Part shown: piece after piece, positions 37,201 through 51,478 of the stretch
Position numbering within the stretch: position 1 is the first letter of the stretch
How the letters are laid out: every line of letters starts with the position of its first letter
Source: Micropterus salmoides
Taxonomy: Eukaryota > Chordata > Actinopteri > Centrarchiformes > Centrarchidae
DNA length: 64,000 nt
Direction: 5' to 3'
Assembly (NCBI RefSeq): GCF_014851395.1
Contig: NW_024040040.1
Span: 21,123,000 to 21,186,999 of the forward strand
Made by a program: the position numbers and the translations under genes
The notes under the pieces: generated by a model
What the model was told of the DNA's origin: nothing
Databases searched by the model: none
Seen by the model: only the letters and a program-made list of their open reading frames with translations

Positions 37201-40200
37201 CACACTACAATCACTTGTACTCACTTTTAGTAGTAGAAATGAGCAATTTAAATCTAAGTTGGAGAAAACTGAGAACAAGACTTTAGACTGCAGAGTGACT
37301 TCAAAACAAAAGAAAAGGACAAACTTTTCTCCTGCTATGTTTTTGGCATACAACTCATGGTGTTTTTGTTGTCCCCTCTTTTTCCAGCACCAGGCCAAGA
37401 TCAAGTCTCTGACTGACTACATGCAGAACATGGAGCAGAAGAAACGGCAGCTCGAGGAGAGTCAGGACGCTCTGACCGACGAGCTGGCCAAACTGCAGTG
37501 TCAGGGTCAGGACACAACAAGACAAACACCACAACCTCTTACAAAAACTAACTTCCTACCTAAATGGTCTTCTTTGTTGGTTCTCAGAGAAAAGACACGA
37601 GGTGTGTAGGGAGGAGAAGGAGAAGGAGAAGGAGGACATCAGCAGACTGGATGGAGACGAGGACATTAAGGTGAGGACAGGTGGACCGGAAGATTACCAC
37701 AGTCTGTTCACAGCTGGAAAGTGCAACAGTGAAATGACGTAAATGAGTGTGTGTCTCTTATGTGTGTTTTCTGTCTGCCTCCTCCAGAAAACATTGGCGG
37801 AGCAGCTGGAGCACCACAGGGAGGCTCATCAGAAGCAGCTCAGCCGCCTCCGAGATGAGATCGAAGACAAGCAGAGGGTGCTAGACGAACTCACAGAGTA
37901 AGGAAACATCAGAGATGAATTTATTATTTGTTACCTTTTTATAGAATATTATAGTATTTTAGACCCCTAGGCCACCAGGATGCACCCCTCCACAAAATAT
38001 TAGTCTTTGTATATGGATTGTATATTAATGGTATTTGCAGTGTAAACCACATGTGTTTTACAAGGTTTTGGAAATGGAGTCAAGATTTGAAATTGTTATA
38101 CCTTTTTCGACAAACACAAAGTACAGGATATGTAATAATATCTAAAAAGTAGGAGATCCAGTGTCATCCCTCCGTTCAGCACAGAGGATTTCTTACACGT
38201 GGTTCAGGGTTTTCAGCTGATTTCTACTCAATTGCATTTTAAAAGAGAGGCCGTTGAGGAGAAGATAACGCTCAGAGAACCTGTGTGTGTGAAGTGAAGC
38301 TTAGTGAATAAGCTGCTGCACGGAAGTCATTAACTTGAGGGTTCAAAGTGAGTTTCCTGTCTTGGGTTTTAAAAGATTCAAGATCAGTGATTTTCACGTT
38401 TAAGACTTCTGAGAATTACTTCAGTGTGTTAAGAAGCTCTACTTAAATGTGGGACTGATTTTAAAGTCCAGAGCTACAGAACTCAGGAGTTGAAATAGTG
38501 TTCCTTTTTCATTTTCATTGATATTTTATTTTTGGGTTGAAACAGCTCTTTAATTATTGCCATTTCTCTCCCTCTCACAGTCTAAACCAGGGTCTCTTAC
38601 TGGAGCAACAGAGACTCATGTCGGACTACGACAAACTGAAGGCTGAAGAACAGGAGAAGGATGCAAAGCTACAGAAACTCATGTAGGTACCAGTGAACCA
38701 CTGGCATCTAACCACACTGCTATTGATGCAATACAGGTTGAGCAGCTTTGTCTGTTTTCTGTCCAGACTGCTGAATGAACAGAGCGAGCAAGCCAGAGAG
38801 GACTTGAAGGGCCTGGAGGAGACAGTGGTGAGTGTCTCTATGAAGGTTCATGGGTTCAAAGAAATGCTGTCTGCTAAATGATCTTATTGGTAATTGGCTG
38901 ATTGTCATCCAGGTAGCTGGCTGCTGACATGTTATACTGTTGGTCTTATTAACGACTTTGCTTTGGACAATTACATTTGTCCTCCACTGGAGAACGAATC
39001 AATATGGAGTCTGTCAGATGTCTCTCAGTACCAAAGTTGTTTGTCATTTTTGTTGAGTTATCAACAAATGAAATGTTTGCTTTCTAAATTCACTATGAGA
39101 AGCAACTTTAAAATCAGGAAGTACCCACTGAGTGCCCTTGGCATTTAAAGCTTAGATAAGTGCACAGCTTACATGGTTGCAAAATTCTTCTAACATATCT
39201 TGTCACAACTTCCATCTTTCAGTACAATTTCAGCCATTCTTGGTTTTCCATCTCATAACCCCCAGCTACTATTTCTCCGGAACACGGCCCCCTCCCTCAC
39301 CTGCCACCGCAGGATTGGTTTGGATGTTCCAGGTTCTGGCCACGGGCAGGATTTGAATCAGACACTGCACTGCTGGGCCTTACGGTTGCAAACCAACCAC
39401 ACCCCCTTCACAGTTGGAGCTTGTCTCTGAGCGCTTTTAATTCTTCACTTTCGGAGTTGGCCTTCAAAATTCACTGAGCCTCATAAGGATTGAACCCACA
39501 ACCTTTGACCCCCTGTGCTGTTTGATCTGAGACACGTCACTGCTCTTTCTCAGAGCGTTTTACTTTGGACATCCAACTTGATTGATATATGTGAGCCACT
39601 GGGCCAGAGACACTGAGAGTGTCATTTTTTAAACTTTTTAGTCTTTCCTCTGAGTTTTCTTTGGAATGAAAAGGTCATTGAGTCAACAGGGGTTTGAACC
39701 ACAACCTCAAAACACTGTCTGTGTCTCCGAACACACTTTTTTGAAGTTCTCTCTGAGCGCTTTTGAGACCACACTTTGGTGTTGGACTTCAAATTTGATT
39801 GAATATATAAATATAATAATAATATATATATATATAAGCTCCTACTCTTTCATGAGTTAGACCCACTCTCTTGTATCATGGGTCCACGCATCTATTATCT
39901 AACCTTCATAAAAATGTTCTTTTTGCTCTCTCAGGCTAAAGAGTTGCAGACTCTCCATAACCTGCGCAAACTCTTTGTTCAGGACCTCACTACACGGGTT
40001 AAGAAGGTACTCACCCCCTGTAGACTGCTTTGGTGTTCAGTATTATTTTTCTTCATTTTTGTTTTTCGTTCATCATTGAACCTGTGCTCCCTGTTTGTTG
40101 TCAGAGCGCAGAGCTGGACTGTGAGGAGGGACTTGGCAACGTGGCCCAGAAACAGAAGATCTCCTTCCTGGAGAACAACCTGGAACAGCTGACCAAGGTC

Positions 40201-43200
40201 CACAAGCAGGTATGGTACAGGATACAGGAGATGAGAACTCAGCCAAGGGGGCAAGAAGTACTCAGATCTTTATTTCTTCTTATGACATGCCATGACCAGA
40301 TTGTTAATACTAATGCATCAATGTGTAAAATGTGTAGCTGGTCAAAGTGGAGCTAGTTTGAACTACTTTAGATACAGGGTCAGCCCCTCCAAAGGGTAAA
40401 AAAATAAATCTGAGACTGTGAGATTAATGGTAGAAAAAAGAAGAAGAAAACAAATCTCTGCTGCAATTATTTGACGTTTCTCTAATGTTTGCTCTTAAAT
40501 AAATAGTAAATAGTGGATACTTTTATCTCTTGGGACTTCAAAAACTATTTCAATTAAAGCTGCAAGCAGCGTTGGGCGGGCCCTCGCACTTGTAGCGCGT
40601 CCGGGTGTGAGCCGGCCGAGTTGCATATTCTGGAGCTCTGCCAGTGCGGCTGTGAATTTGCTACGCGGTTCCGACACTGCATGAAGGTGTTATATGTCAC
40701 TTCCCGTGTCACCTATGTGAAGCTACATAGCACTTGCCGCTATGAATATAAATCGGTATTGGTGTGTAGATGTCTGCGGGGTGGGAGAGTTATTATTAAC
40801 TTTCATCCTACATGTACAGTTTGGTTCAGATGTGAGCATGTACACTGAAGTTACAACAACTTCCTGTTTCATGGCGAATCATCGACGCCACAGACACGTC
40901 CATTGACGAAAACTCGCAAATAGCACAACTTTTCATCGTAAATGCCTTTAGAAGGCACAGCAGAAATTTGAGGTCGGTCAGACTAAATCCCTAGGAGGAG
41001 TTCGTTAAAGTACGAAGTGTGTAAATCATCCAAAATTTGACGTAAAATTCAAAATGGCCGACTTCCTGTTGGGTTTAGGCTATGGCTCCAAGAGACTTTT
41101 TTGTGCGTCTGGACAAGATACAAAATTTCGTACATGTAGGTTGAACGTGAACGAGGGGATAATCTTTTCCAATTTTCTAGGTGGCGCTAGCGAGTCATTT
41201 TGCCACGCCCATGCGCGAAACCCATAAAATACAAAATTTTTCACCAGTTCTGACATGTTTGCAAAGTTTGGTGAGTTTTCAAGTATGTTTAGGCCCCGAC
41301 AATGGAGCTTACTTTGCAGAAAAAAAAGAAAAAAAAGAAAAAAAATTAAAGCTGCAAGCAGCGTTGGGCGGGCCCTCGCACTTGTAAGCGCGTCCGCGTG
41401 TGAGCCGGCCGAGTTGCATATTCTGGAGCTCTGCCGGTGCGGCTGTGAATTTGCTACGCGGTTATGTCGCCGCATGAAGGTGCTATATGTCACTTCCTGT
41501 GTCCCCTATGTGGAGCTACATAGCACTTGCCGCTATGAATATAAATCGGTATTGACGTGTAGATGTCTGGGGGTCAGAGAGTTATCAAGCACGCAAAGTT
41601 TGGTTCAGATGTGAGCATGTACACTGAACAATAATGTACCCAAACAATAAAATAAATTCCTTTTATATTTCCCTGCCTTGTTGTTTATGTGTACATACAG
41701 AGGAAGAATGTGATAACAGCACACATTTCATCGTTACTGTGTGCTGTACCGCAGTTCTGTGTCCATGCATGCAGCAAACTGAAAGCACTGTCTGTCGGAG
41801 CGTCTACGTGAAAAGAGAAGGAAGACATGGCTGGTAGTGTCTTCAGAGTTGTTAAACACCTCAGCGCACTGAAGGAAGCCATCTGACTGTGTGAGGGGCA
41901 AGATTGTTGATGTCTGCAGGCAGAGTAGGCCTAGAGCTCTCCTGTCTGACTGGTCCACCAATAGCAGAGAAGATGACCCCTTGAGACACAGCCCCTCCTC
42001 ATTTGCATAATGAGTCAGAAATGCATACAGAAATTTAAAAAGGACAGGCAGAAATAAATACCATGGGTGAAAATAAATAAGGTAGAAAAATACAAAGGAA
42101 GAATAAAACAGACAAAAATATTAAAACACACACATAAATAAATATATTAAAAAAATTAGTAATAAATAAAGTTGAAGATTATAGAATAAATAAATAAGGT
42201 AACTATAACAAAGGTGAATAAGTAAAGGCACTAATTAAAATATATACATTTATGTCTCCTTGTATAATTTAATTATACCAACATTTATTTATTTACTTTA
42301 TTTTTTTGTGTATTTAATTGGAGCTTATTTATTTATTGAGCATTTATTTATTTCTGTATTTATTTCTGACTGTGTCAGGATCGGTCCTCCATAGCGGGGT
42401 GGGAGAGTTATCAAGCACGTAAAGTTTGGTTCAGATGTTAGCATGTACACTGAAGTTACAACAACTTCCTGTGTCATGGCGAAGACTTGATCTTTGACGC
42501 CACGCCACGGACACACCCATTGACGAAAACTCGCAAATAGCACAACTTTTCATCTTCAATGCCTTTAGAAGGCACAGCACAAATTTGAAGTCGGTCGGAC
42601 TAAATCCCTAGGAGGAGTTCGTTAAAGTACGAAGTGTGTAAATCATCCAAAATTTGACGTAAAATTCAAAATGGCCGACTTCCTGTTGATTTTAGGGCAT
42701 CGCTCCGAGAGGCTTTTTTGTGCGTCTGGACAAGATACACGTACCACAGAAAATTCGTGCACGTAGGTGAAACGTGCGGCGGGGGCTGCTTCGTTAAAAG
42801 TCACTTCCTTTTGCCAGCAGGTGGCGCTATGACTGTGGGTGAATGTCAGCATGTACATGTGTTCAGGGCGGGACTCTCATCCTACATGTACAGTTTGGTG
42901 CAGATGTGAGCATGTACACTGAAGTTACGACAACTTCCGTGTCATGGTGAAGAGCTGATCTTTGACGCCACGCCACGGACACGCCCATTGACGAAAACTT
43001 GCAAATAGCACAACTTTTCATCTTCAATGCCTTTAGAAGGCACAGCAGAAATTTGAGGTCGGTCGGACTTAATCCCTAGGAGGAGTTCGTTAAAGTACGA
43101 AGTGTGTAAATCATCCAAAATTTGATGTAAAATTCAAAATGGCCGACTTCCTGTTGGGTTTAGGCTATGGCTCCAAGAGACTTTTTTGTGCGTCTGGACA

Positions 43201-44340
43201 AGATACACGTACCACAGAAAATTCGTGCACGTAGGTGAAACGTGCGGCGGGGGCTGCTTCGTTAAAAGTCACTTCCTGTTGCCAGCAGGTGGCGCTATGA
43301 CTGTGGGTGAATATCAGCATGTACATGTGTTCAGGGCGGGACTCTCATCCTACATGTACAGTTTGGTCCAGATGTGAGCATGTACACTGAAGCTACGACA
43401 ACTTCCTGTTTCATGGCGAAGAGTTGATCTTTGACGCCACGCCACGGACACGCCCATTGACGAAAACTTGCAAATAGCACAACTTTTCATCTTCAATGCC
43501 TTTAGAAGGCACAGCAGAAATTTGAGGTCGGTCGGACTAAATCCCTAGGAGGAGTTCGTTAAAGTACGAAGTGTGTAAATCATCCAAAATTTGACGTAAA
43601 ATTCAAAATGGCCGACTTCCTGTTGGGTTTAGGCTATGGCTCCAAGAGACTTTTTTGTGCGTCTGGACAAGATACACGTACCACAGAAAATTCGTGCACG
43701 TAGGTGAAACATGCGGCGGGGGCTGCTTCGTTAAAGGTCACTTCCTGTTGCCAGCAGGTGGCGCTATGACTGTGGGTGAATGTCGGCATGTACATGTGTT
43801 CAGGGCGGGACTCTCATCCTAGATGTACAGTTTGGTCCAGATGTGAGCATGTACACTGAAGTTACAAAAACTTCCTGTTTCATAGCGAATCATCGACGCC
43901 ACGGACACGCCCATTGACGAAAACGCGCAAATAGCACAACTTTTCATCGTCAATGCCTTTAGAAGGCACAGCAGAAATTTGACGTCGATCCGACTAAATC
44001 CCTAGGAGGAGTTCGTTAAAGTACGAAGTGTGTAAATCATCCAAAAATGGCCGTAAAATTCAAAATGGCCGACTTCCTGTTGACTTTAGGCTATGGGTTC
44101 TTGAGGCTTTTTTGTGCGTCTTGATATGATACATGTCCCCAGAAAATTTCGTACATGTAGGTTGAACGTGAACGAGGGGCTAATTTTTTCCAATTTTCTA
44201 GGTGGCGCTAGCGAGTCATTTTGCAACGCCCATGTGCGAAACTTGTAGAATACGAAATTTTTCACCGGTTCTGACATGTTTGCAAATTTTGGTGAGTTTT
44301 CGAGAATGTTTAGGCCATGTCATTTGAGCCTACTTTGCAG

Positions 44341-44374
<34 letters not shown>

Positions 44375-47300
44375 ATAATAATAATCCGAGCAAATTCAAT
44401 AGGGACCTCACACGGTCGTGCTCGGGCCCTAATTAAAGCTGCAAGCAGCGTTGGGCGGGCCCTTGTAGCGCGTCCGCGCATGAGCCGGCCGAGTTGCATA
44501 TTCTGGAGCTCTGCCGGTGCGGCTGTGAATTTCCTACGCGGTTCCGACGCCGCATGAAGGTGCTATATGTCACTTCCTGTGTCCCCTATGTGGAGCTACA
44601 TAGCACTTGCCGCTATGAATATAAATCGGTATTGGTGTGTAGATGTCTGCGGGGTGGGAGAGTTATCAAGCACGTAAAGTTTGTTTCAGATGTGAGCATG
44701 TACACTGAACAATAATGTACCCAAACAATAAAATAAATTCCTTTTATATTTCCCTGCCTTGTTGTTTATGTGTATACAGAGGAAGAATGTGAGAACAGCA
44801 CACATTTCATCGTTACTGTGTGTTAGAGCATGGGAGAACAGTGGATACTTTTAATACAGCCCACACCCCTAATACTGTGTAACTATAACAAGTAGAGAAC
44901 AGAAGAAAAAGATGTTCTTTCTTTACAACTGTCTGCATAGCTTATTCATATTGTATAATGAATGAAAATAAATAGGCCTACTAGGCTCCTCTCCACTTTG
45001 ACATTTAAGATTAGCTTGTTTGATCCACCTTCATACACATGTGACATTACTGTACAACTTGAGAAAGGTGAGTTGTTTTCTGCTCCAGCCTGCCTAAAAG
45101 AAAAGCGTTTTTGGGATAAATGGACTTTATTAGCTGCTGCAGTGCAGGATGAACTCAGAACAGACCCATTTCTCACCTTATTATTCTAAACCATGCAACG
45201 AAGAAGAAGAAATGCATAATAAATCCTGGGACAAAATCTGTCCACAAATACTGTACAGCATGTAGTCTAATGAACAAGACTTGTGTTATAGCTGACTTGG
45301 GCAGTGAAATGTTTAATTTTTTAATTCATGTGGTCATAGTTGTCCACAACTCAAATCAGAATATATGAAGAAATGTTTTATACCACCTCAAGAAGGCTTC
45401 CTATCAGAAAGGTAGGAAGGTATTTCAAATGTACAACTGCAGTCCTGAAATCTAAGTAAAGTAATTTCCCTGACATTTTTGTGTTACTTTACTTTTAATA
45501 GACGCATGTAACAGGTTTTATACTTCCTGTGAGTATAATCCAATCAATCTTATTTTCATACTGTATATCCGATGTGTAATTTGATAAATTGTGTTGTATG
45601 TCGTGCTCGCATCTCAGAGAAGACTCTGACTGCAACATGCGTCTTTGTAAAGAGAGAAACGGACAGAAAAAGTCTCTAACTCTGCCTGTCAGCTCGCTCT
45701 GCTCCGTTAAAACTGAATTTACCATACAGAATTGAATACGAGTGCACTCCAGATTTAGCTGCAGCCAGCTGACCGTGTGCTTCTCCCTATACCGCAGTTC
45801 TGTGTCCATGCATGCAACAAACTGAAAGCACTGTCTGTCGGAGCGTCTACGTGAAAAGAGAAGGAAGACATTGCTGGTAGTATTGTCTTCAGAGTTGTGA
45901 AACACCTCAGCGCACTGAAGGAAGCCATCTGACTGTGTGAGGGGCAAGATCGTTGATGTCTGCAGGCAGAGTAGGAGCTCTCCTGTCTGACTGGTCCACC
46001 AATAGCAGAGAAGATGACCCCTTGAGACACAGCCCCTCCTCATTTGCATAATGAGACAGAAATTTAAAAAGGACAGGCAGAAATAAATACCATGGGTGAA
46101 AATAAATAAGGTAGAAAAATACAAAGGAAGAATAAAACAGACAAAAATATTAAAACACACATAAATAAATACATTAAAAAAATTAGTAATAAATAAAGTT
46201 GAAGATTATAACGGAGAATAAATAAATAAGGTAATTATAACAAAGGTGAATAAGTAAAGGCACTAATTAAAATATATACATTTATGTCTCCTTGTATAAT
46301 TTAATTACTACCTACATTTATTTATTAGGGCCCGAGCACGACCGTGCGAGGTCCCTATTGAATTTGCTCGGATTTATTTATTAGGGCCCGAGCACGACCG
46401 TGTGAGGTCCCTATTGAATTTGCTCGGATTATTTATTTTTTTTTTTTATTTTTAGGGCCCGAGCACGACCGTGTGAGGTCCCTATTGAATTTGCTCGGAT
46501 TATATATATATATTTTTTTTTCTTTTTTCTGCAAAGTAGGCTCAACTGACATGGCCTAAACATTCTCGAAAACTCACCAAAATTTGCAAACATGTCAGAA
46601 CCGGTGAAAAATTTCGTATTCTACAAGTTTCGCACATGGGCGTTGCAAAATGACTCGCTAGCGCCACCTAGAAAATTGGAAAAAATTAGCCCCTCGTTCA
46701 CGTTCAACCTACATGTACGAAATTTTCTGGGGACATGTATCATATCAAGACGCACAAAAAAGCCTCAAGAACCCATAGCCTAAAGTCAACAGGAAGTCGG
46801 CCATTTTGAATTTTACGGCCATTTTTGGATGATTTACACACTTCGTACTTTAACAAACTCCTCCTAGGGATTTAGTCGGATCGACGTCAAATTTCTGCTG
46901 TGCCTTCTAAAGGCATTGACGATGAAAAGTTGTGCTATTTGCAAGTTTTCGTCAATGGGCGTGTCCGTAGCGTCGATGATTCGCTATGAAACAGGAAGTT
47001 GTTGTAACTTCAGTGTACATGCTCACATCTGGACCAAACTGTACATGTAGGATGAGAGTCCCACCCTGAACACATGTACATGCCGACATTCACCCACAGT
47101 CATAGCGCCACCTGCTGGCAATAGAAAGTGACCTTTAACGAAGCAGCCCCCGCCGCACGTTTTACCTACGTGCACAAATTTTCTGTGGTACGTGTATCTT
47201 GTCCAGACGCACAAAAAAGCCTCTTGGAGCGATGCCTAAAACCAACAGGAAGTCGGCCATTTTGAATTTTACGTCAAATTTTGGATGATTTACACACTTC

Positions 47301-50300
47301 GTACTTTAACAAACTCCTCCTAGGGATTTAGTCCGACCGACCTCAAATTTCTGCTGTGCCTTCTAAAGGCATTGAAGATGAAAAGTTGTGCTATTTGCAA
47401 GTTTTCGTCAATGGGCGTGTCCGTGGCGTGGCGTCAAAGATCAAGTCTTCGCCATGACACAGGAAGTTGTTGTAACTTCAGTGTACATGCTCACATCTGG
47501 ACCAAACTGTACATGTAGGATGAGAGTCCCACCCTGAACACATGTACATGCCGACATTCACCCACAGTCATAGCGCCACCTGCTGGCAACAGGAAGTGAC
47601 TTTTAACGAAGCAGCCCCCGCCGCACGTTTCACCTACGTGCACGAATTTTCTGTGGTACGTGTATCTTGTCCAGACGCACAAAAAAGTCTCTCGGAGCGA
47701 TGCCCTAAAACCAACAGGAAGTCGGCCATTTTGAATTTTACGTCAAATTTTGGATGATTTACACACTTCGTACTTTAACGAACTCCTCCTAGGGATTAGT
47801 CCGACCGACTTCAAATTTGTGCTGTGCCTTCTAAAGGCATTGAAGATGAAAAGTTGTGCTATTTGCGAGTTTTCGTCAATGGGTGTGTCCGTGGCGTGGC
47901 GTCAGAGATCAAGTCTTCGCCATGACATTGTTGTAACTTCAGTGTACATGCTCACATCTTAACCAAACTTTACGTGCTTGATAACTCTCTCACCCCGCTA
48001 TGGAGGACCGATCCTGACACAGTCAGAAATAAATACAGAAATAAATAAATGCTCAATAAATAAATAAGCATGCAATTAAATACACAAAAAAATAAAGTAA
48101 ATAAATAAATGTAGGTAGTAATTAAATTATACAAGGAGACATAAATGTATATATTTTAATTAGTGCCTTTACTTATTCACCTTTGTTATAATTACCTTAT
48201 TTGTTTATTCAACTTTATTTATTACTAATTTTTTTAATGTATTTATTTATGTGTGTGTTTTAATATTTTTGTCTGTTTTATTCTTCCTTTGTATTTATTT
48301 ACCTTATTTATTTTCACCCATGGTATTTATTTCTGCCTGTCTTTTTTAAATTTTTGTATGCATTTCTGCCTCATTATGCAAATGAGGAGGGGCTGTGTCT
48401 CAAGGGGTCTTCTTCTCTGCTGGTGGACCAGTCAGACAGGAGAGCTCCTACTCTGCCTGCAGACATCAACGATCTTGCCCCTCACACAGTCAGATGGCTT
48501 CCTTCAGTGCGCTGAGGTGTTTAACAACTCTGAAGACAATACTACCAGCAATGTCTTCCTTCTCTTTTCACGTAGACGCTCTGACAGACAGTGCTTTCAG
48601 TTTGCTGCATGCATGGACACAGAACTGCGGTATAGGGAGAAGCACACGGTCAGCTGGCTGCAGCTAAATCTGGAGTGCACTCGTATTCAATTCTGTATGG
48701 TAAATTCAGTTTTAACGGAGCAGAGCGAGCTGACAGGCAGAGTTAGAGACTTTTTCTGTCTGTTTCTCTCTTTACAAAGACGCATGTTGCAGTCAGAGTC
48801 TTCTCTGAAGAGGGCAATGAAGTCTCAGTAGTACTTGATGCGAGCACCACATGCGACACAATTTATCAAATTACACAACGGATATACAGTATGAAAATAA
48901 GATTGATTGGATTATACTCACAGGAAGTATAAAACCTGTTACATGCGTAGATTTAAGTACTGCAGTTGTACATTTGAAATACCTTCCTACCTTTCTGATA
49001 GGAAGCCTTCTTGAGGTGGTATAAAACATTTCTTCTTATATTCTGATTTGAGTTGTGGACAACTATGACCACATGAATTAAGAAAATTAAACATTTCACT
49101 GCCCAAGTCAGCTATAACACAAGTCTTGTTCATTAGACTACATGCTGTACAGTATTTGTGGACAGATTTTGTCCCAGGATTTATTATGCATTTCTTCTTC
49201 TTCGTTGCATGATTTAGAATAATAAGGTGAGAAATGGGTCTATTCTGAGTTCATCCTGCACTGCAGCAGCTAATAAAGTCCATTTAATCCCAAAAACGCT
49301 TTTCTTTTAGGCAGGCTGGAGCAGAAAACAACTCACCTTTCTCAAGTTGTACAGTAATGTCACATGTGTATGAAGGTGGATCAAACAAGCTAATCTTAAA
49401 TGTCAAAGTAGAGAGGAGCCTAGTAGGCCTATTTATTTTCATTCATTACACAATATGAATAAGCTACGCAGACAGTTGTAAAGAAAGAACATCTTTTTCT
49501 TCTGTTCTCTACTTGTTATAGTTACACAGTATTAGGGGTGTGGGCTGTATTAAAAGTATCCACTGTTCTCCCATGCTCTAACACACAGTAACGATGAAAT
49601 GTGTGCTGTTCTCACATTCTTCCTCTGTATGTACACATAAACAACAAGGCAGGGAAATATAAAAGGAATTTATTTTATTGTTTGGGTACATTATTGTTCA
49701 GTGTACATGCTCACATCTGAAACAAACTTTACGTGCTTGATAACTCTCCCACCCCGCAGACATCTACACGCCAATAATGATTTATATTCATAGCGGCAAG
49801 TGCTATGTAGCTCCACATAGGGGACACAGGAAGTGACATATAGCACCTTCATGCGGCGTCGGAACCGCGTAGGAAATTCACAGCCGCACCGGCAGAGCTC
49901 CAGAATATGCAACTCGGCCGGTTCACGCGCGGACGCGCTACAAGTGCGAGGGCCCGCCCAACGCTGCTTGCAGCTTTAATTTTTCTTTTTTCTGCAAAGT
50001 AGGCTCAACTGACATGGCCTAATCATTCTCGAAAACTCACCAAAATTTGCAAACATGTCAGAAACGGTGAAAAATTTCGTATTCTACAAGTTTCGCACAT
50101 GGGCGTTGCAAAATGACTCGCTAGCGCCACCTACAAAATTGGAAAAAATTAGCCCCTCGTTCACGTTCAACCTACATGTACGAAATTTTCTGGGGACATG
50201 TATCATATCAAGACGCACAAAAAAGCCTCAAGAACCCATAGCCTAAAGTCAACAGGAAGTCGGCCATTTTGAATTTTACGGCCATTTTTGGATGATTTAC

Positions 50301-51435
50301 ACACTTCGTACTTTAACGAACTCCTCCTAGGGATTTAGTCGGATCGACGTCAAATTTCTGCTGTGCCTTCGAAAGGCATTGACGATGAAAAGTTGTGCTA
50401 TTTGCGCGTTTTCGTCAATGGGCGTGTCCGTGGCGTCAAAGATCAACTCTTCGCCATGACACGGAAGTTGTCGTAGCTTCAGTGTACATGCTCACATCTG
50501 GACCAAACTGTACATGTAGGATGAGAGTCCCGCCCTGAACACATGTACATGCTGATATTCACCCACAGTCATAGCGCCACCTGCTGGCAACAGGAAGTGA
50601 CTTTTAACGAAGCAGCCCCCGCCGCACGTTTCACCTACGTGCACAAATTTTCTGTGGTACGTGTATCTTGTCCAGACGCACAAAAAAGCCTCTTGGAGCG
50701 ATGCCCTAAAATCAACAGGAAGTCGGCCATTTTGAATTTTACGTCAAATTTTGGATGATTTACACACTTCGTACTTTAACGAACTCCTCCTAGGGATTTA
50801 GTCCGACCGACTTCAAATTTGTGCTGTGCCTTCTAAAGGCATTGAAGATGAAAAGTTGTGCTATTGCTGAAGTTACAACAACTTCCTGTGTCATGGCGAA
50901 GACTTGATCTTTGACGCCACGCCACGGACACGCCCATTGACGAAAACTCGCAAATAGCACAACTTTTCATCTTCAATGTCTTTAGAAGGCACAGTACAAA
51001 TTTGAGGTCGGTCGGACTAAATCCCTAGGAGGAGTTTGTTAAAGTACGAAGTGTGTAAATCATCCAAAATTTGACGTAAAATTCAAAATGGCCGACTTCC
51101 TGTTGGTTTTAGGGCATTGCTCCAAGAGGCTTTTGTGCGTCTTGACATGATACATGTCCCCAGCAAATTTCGTGCATGTAGATTGAACGTGAACGAGGGG
51201 CTAATTTTTTCCAATTTTCTAGGTGGCGCTAGTGAGTCATTTTGCAACGCCCATGTGCGAAACTTGTAGAATACGAAATTTTTCACCGGTTCTGACATGT
51301 TTGCAAATTTTGGTGAGTTTTCGAGTATGTTTAGGCCATGTCAGTTGAGCCTACTTTGCAGATAAAAGAAAAAAAAAAAAAAAAAAATTCCGAGCAAATT
51401 CAATAGGGACCTCGCACAGTCGTGCTCGGGCCCTA

Positions 51436-51478
<43 letters not shown>

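Noticed and set aside
38687..38692. Alternative donor GTACCA for kif5c exon 20
   Set aside because: It would place an in-frame TAG in the exon; the donor GTAGGT at 38683 keeps phase with exon 21.
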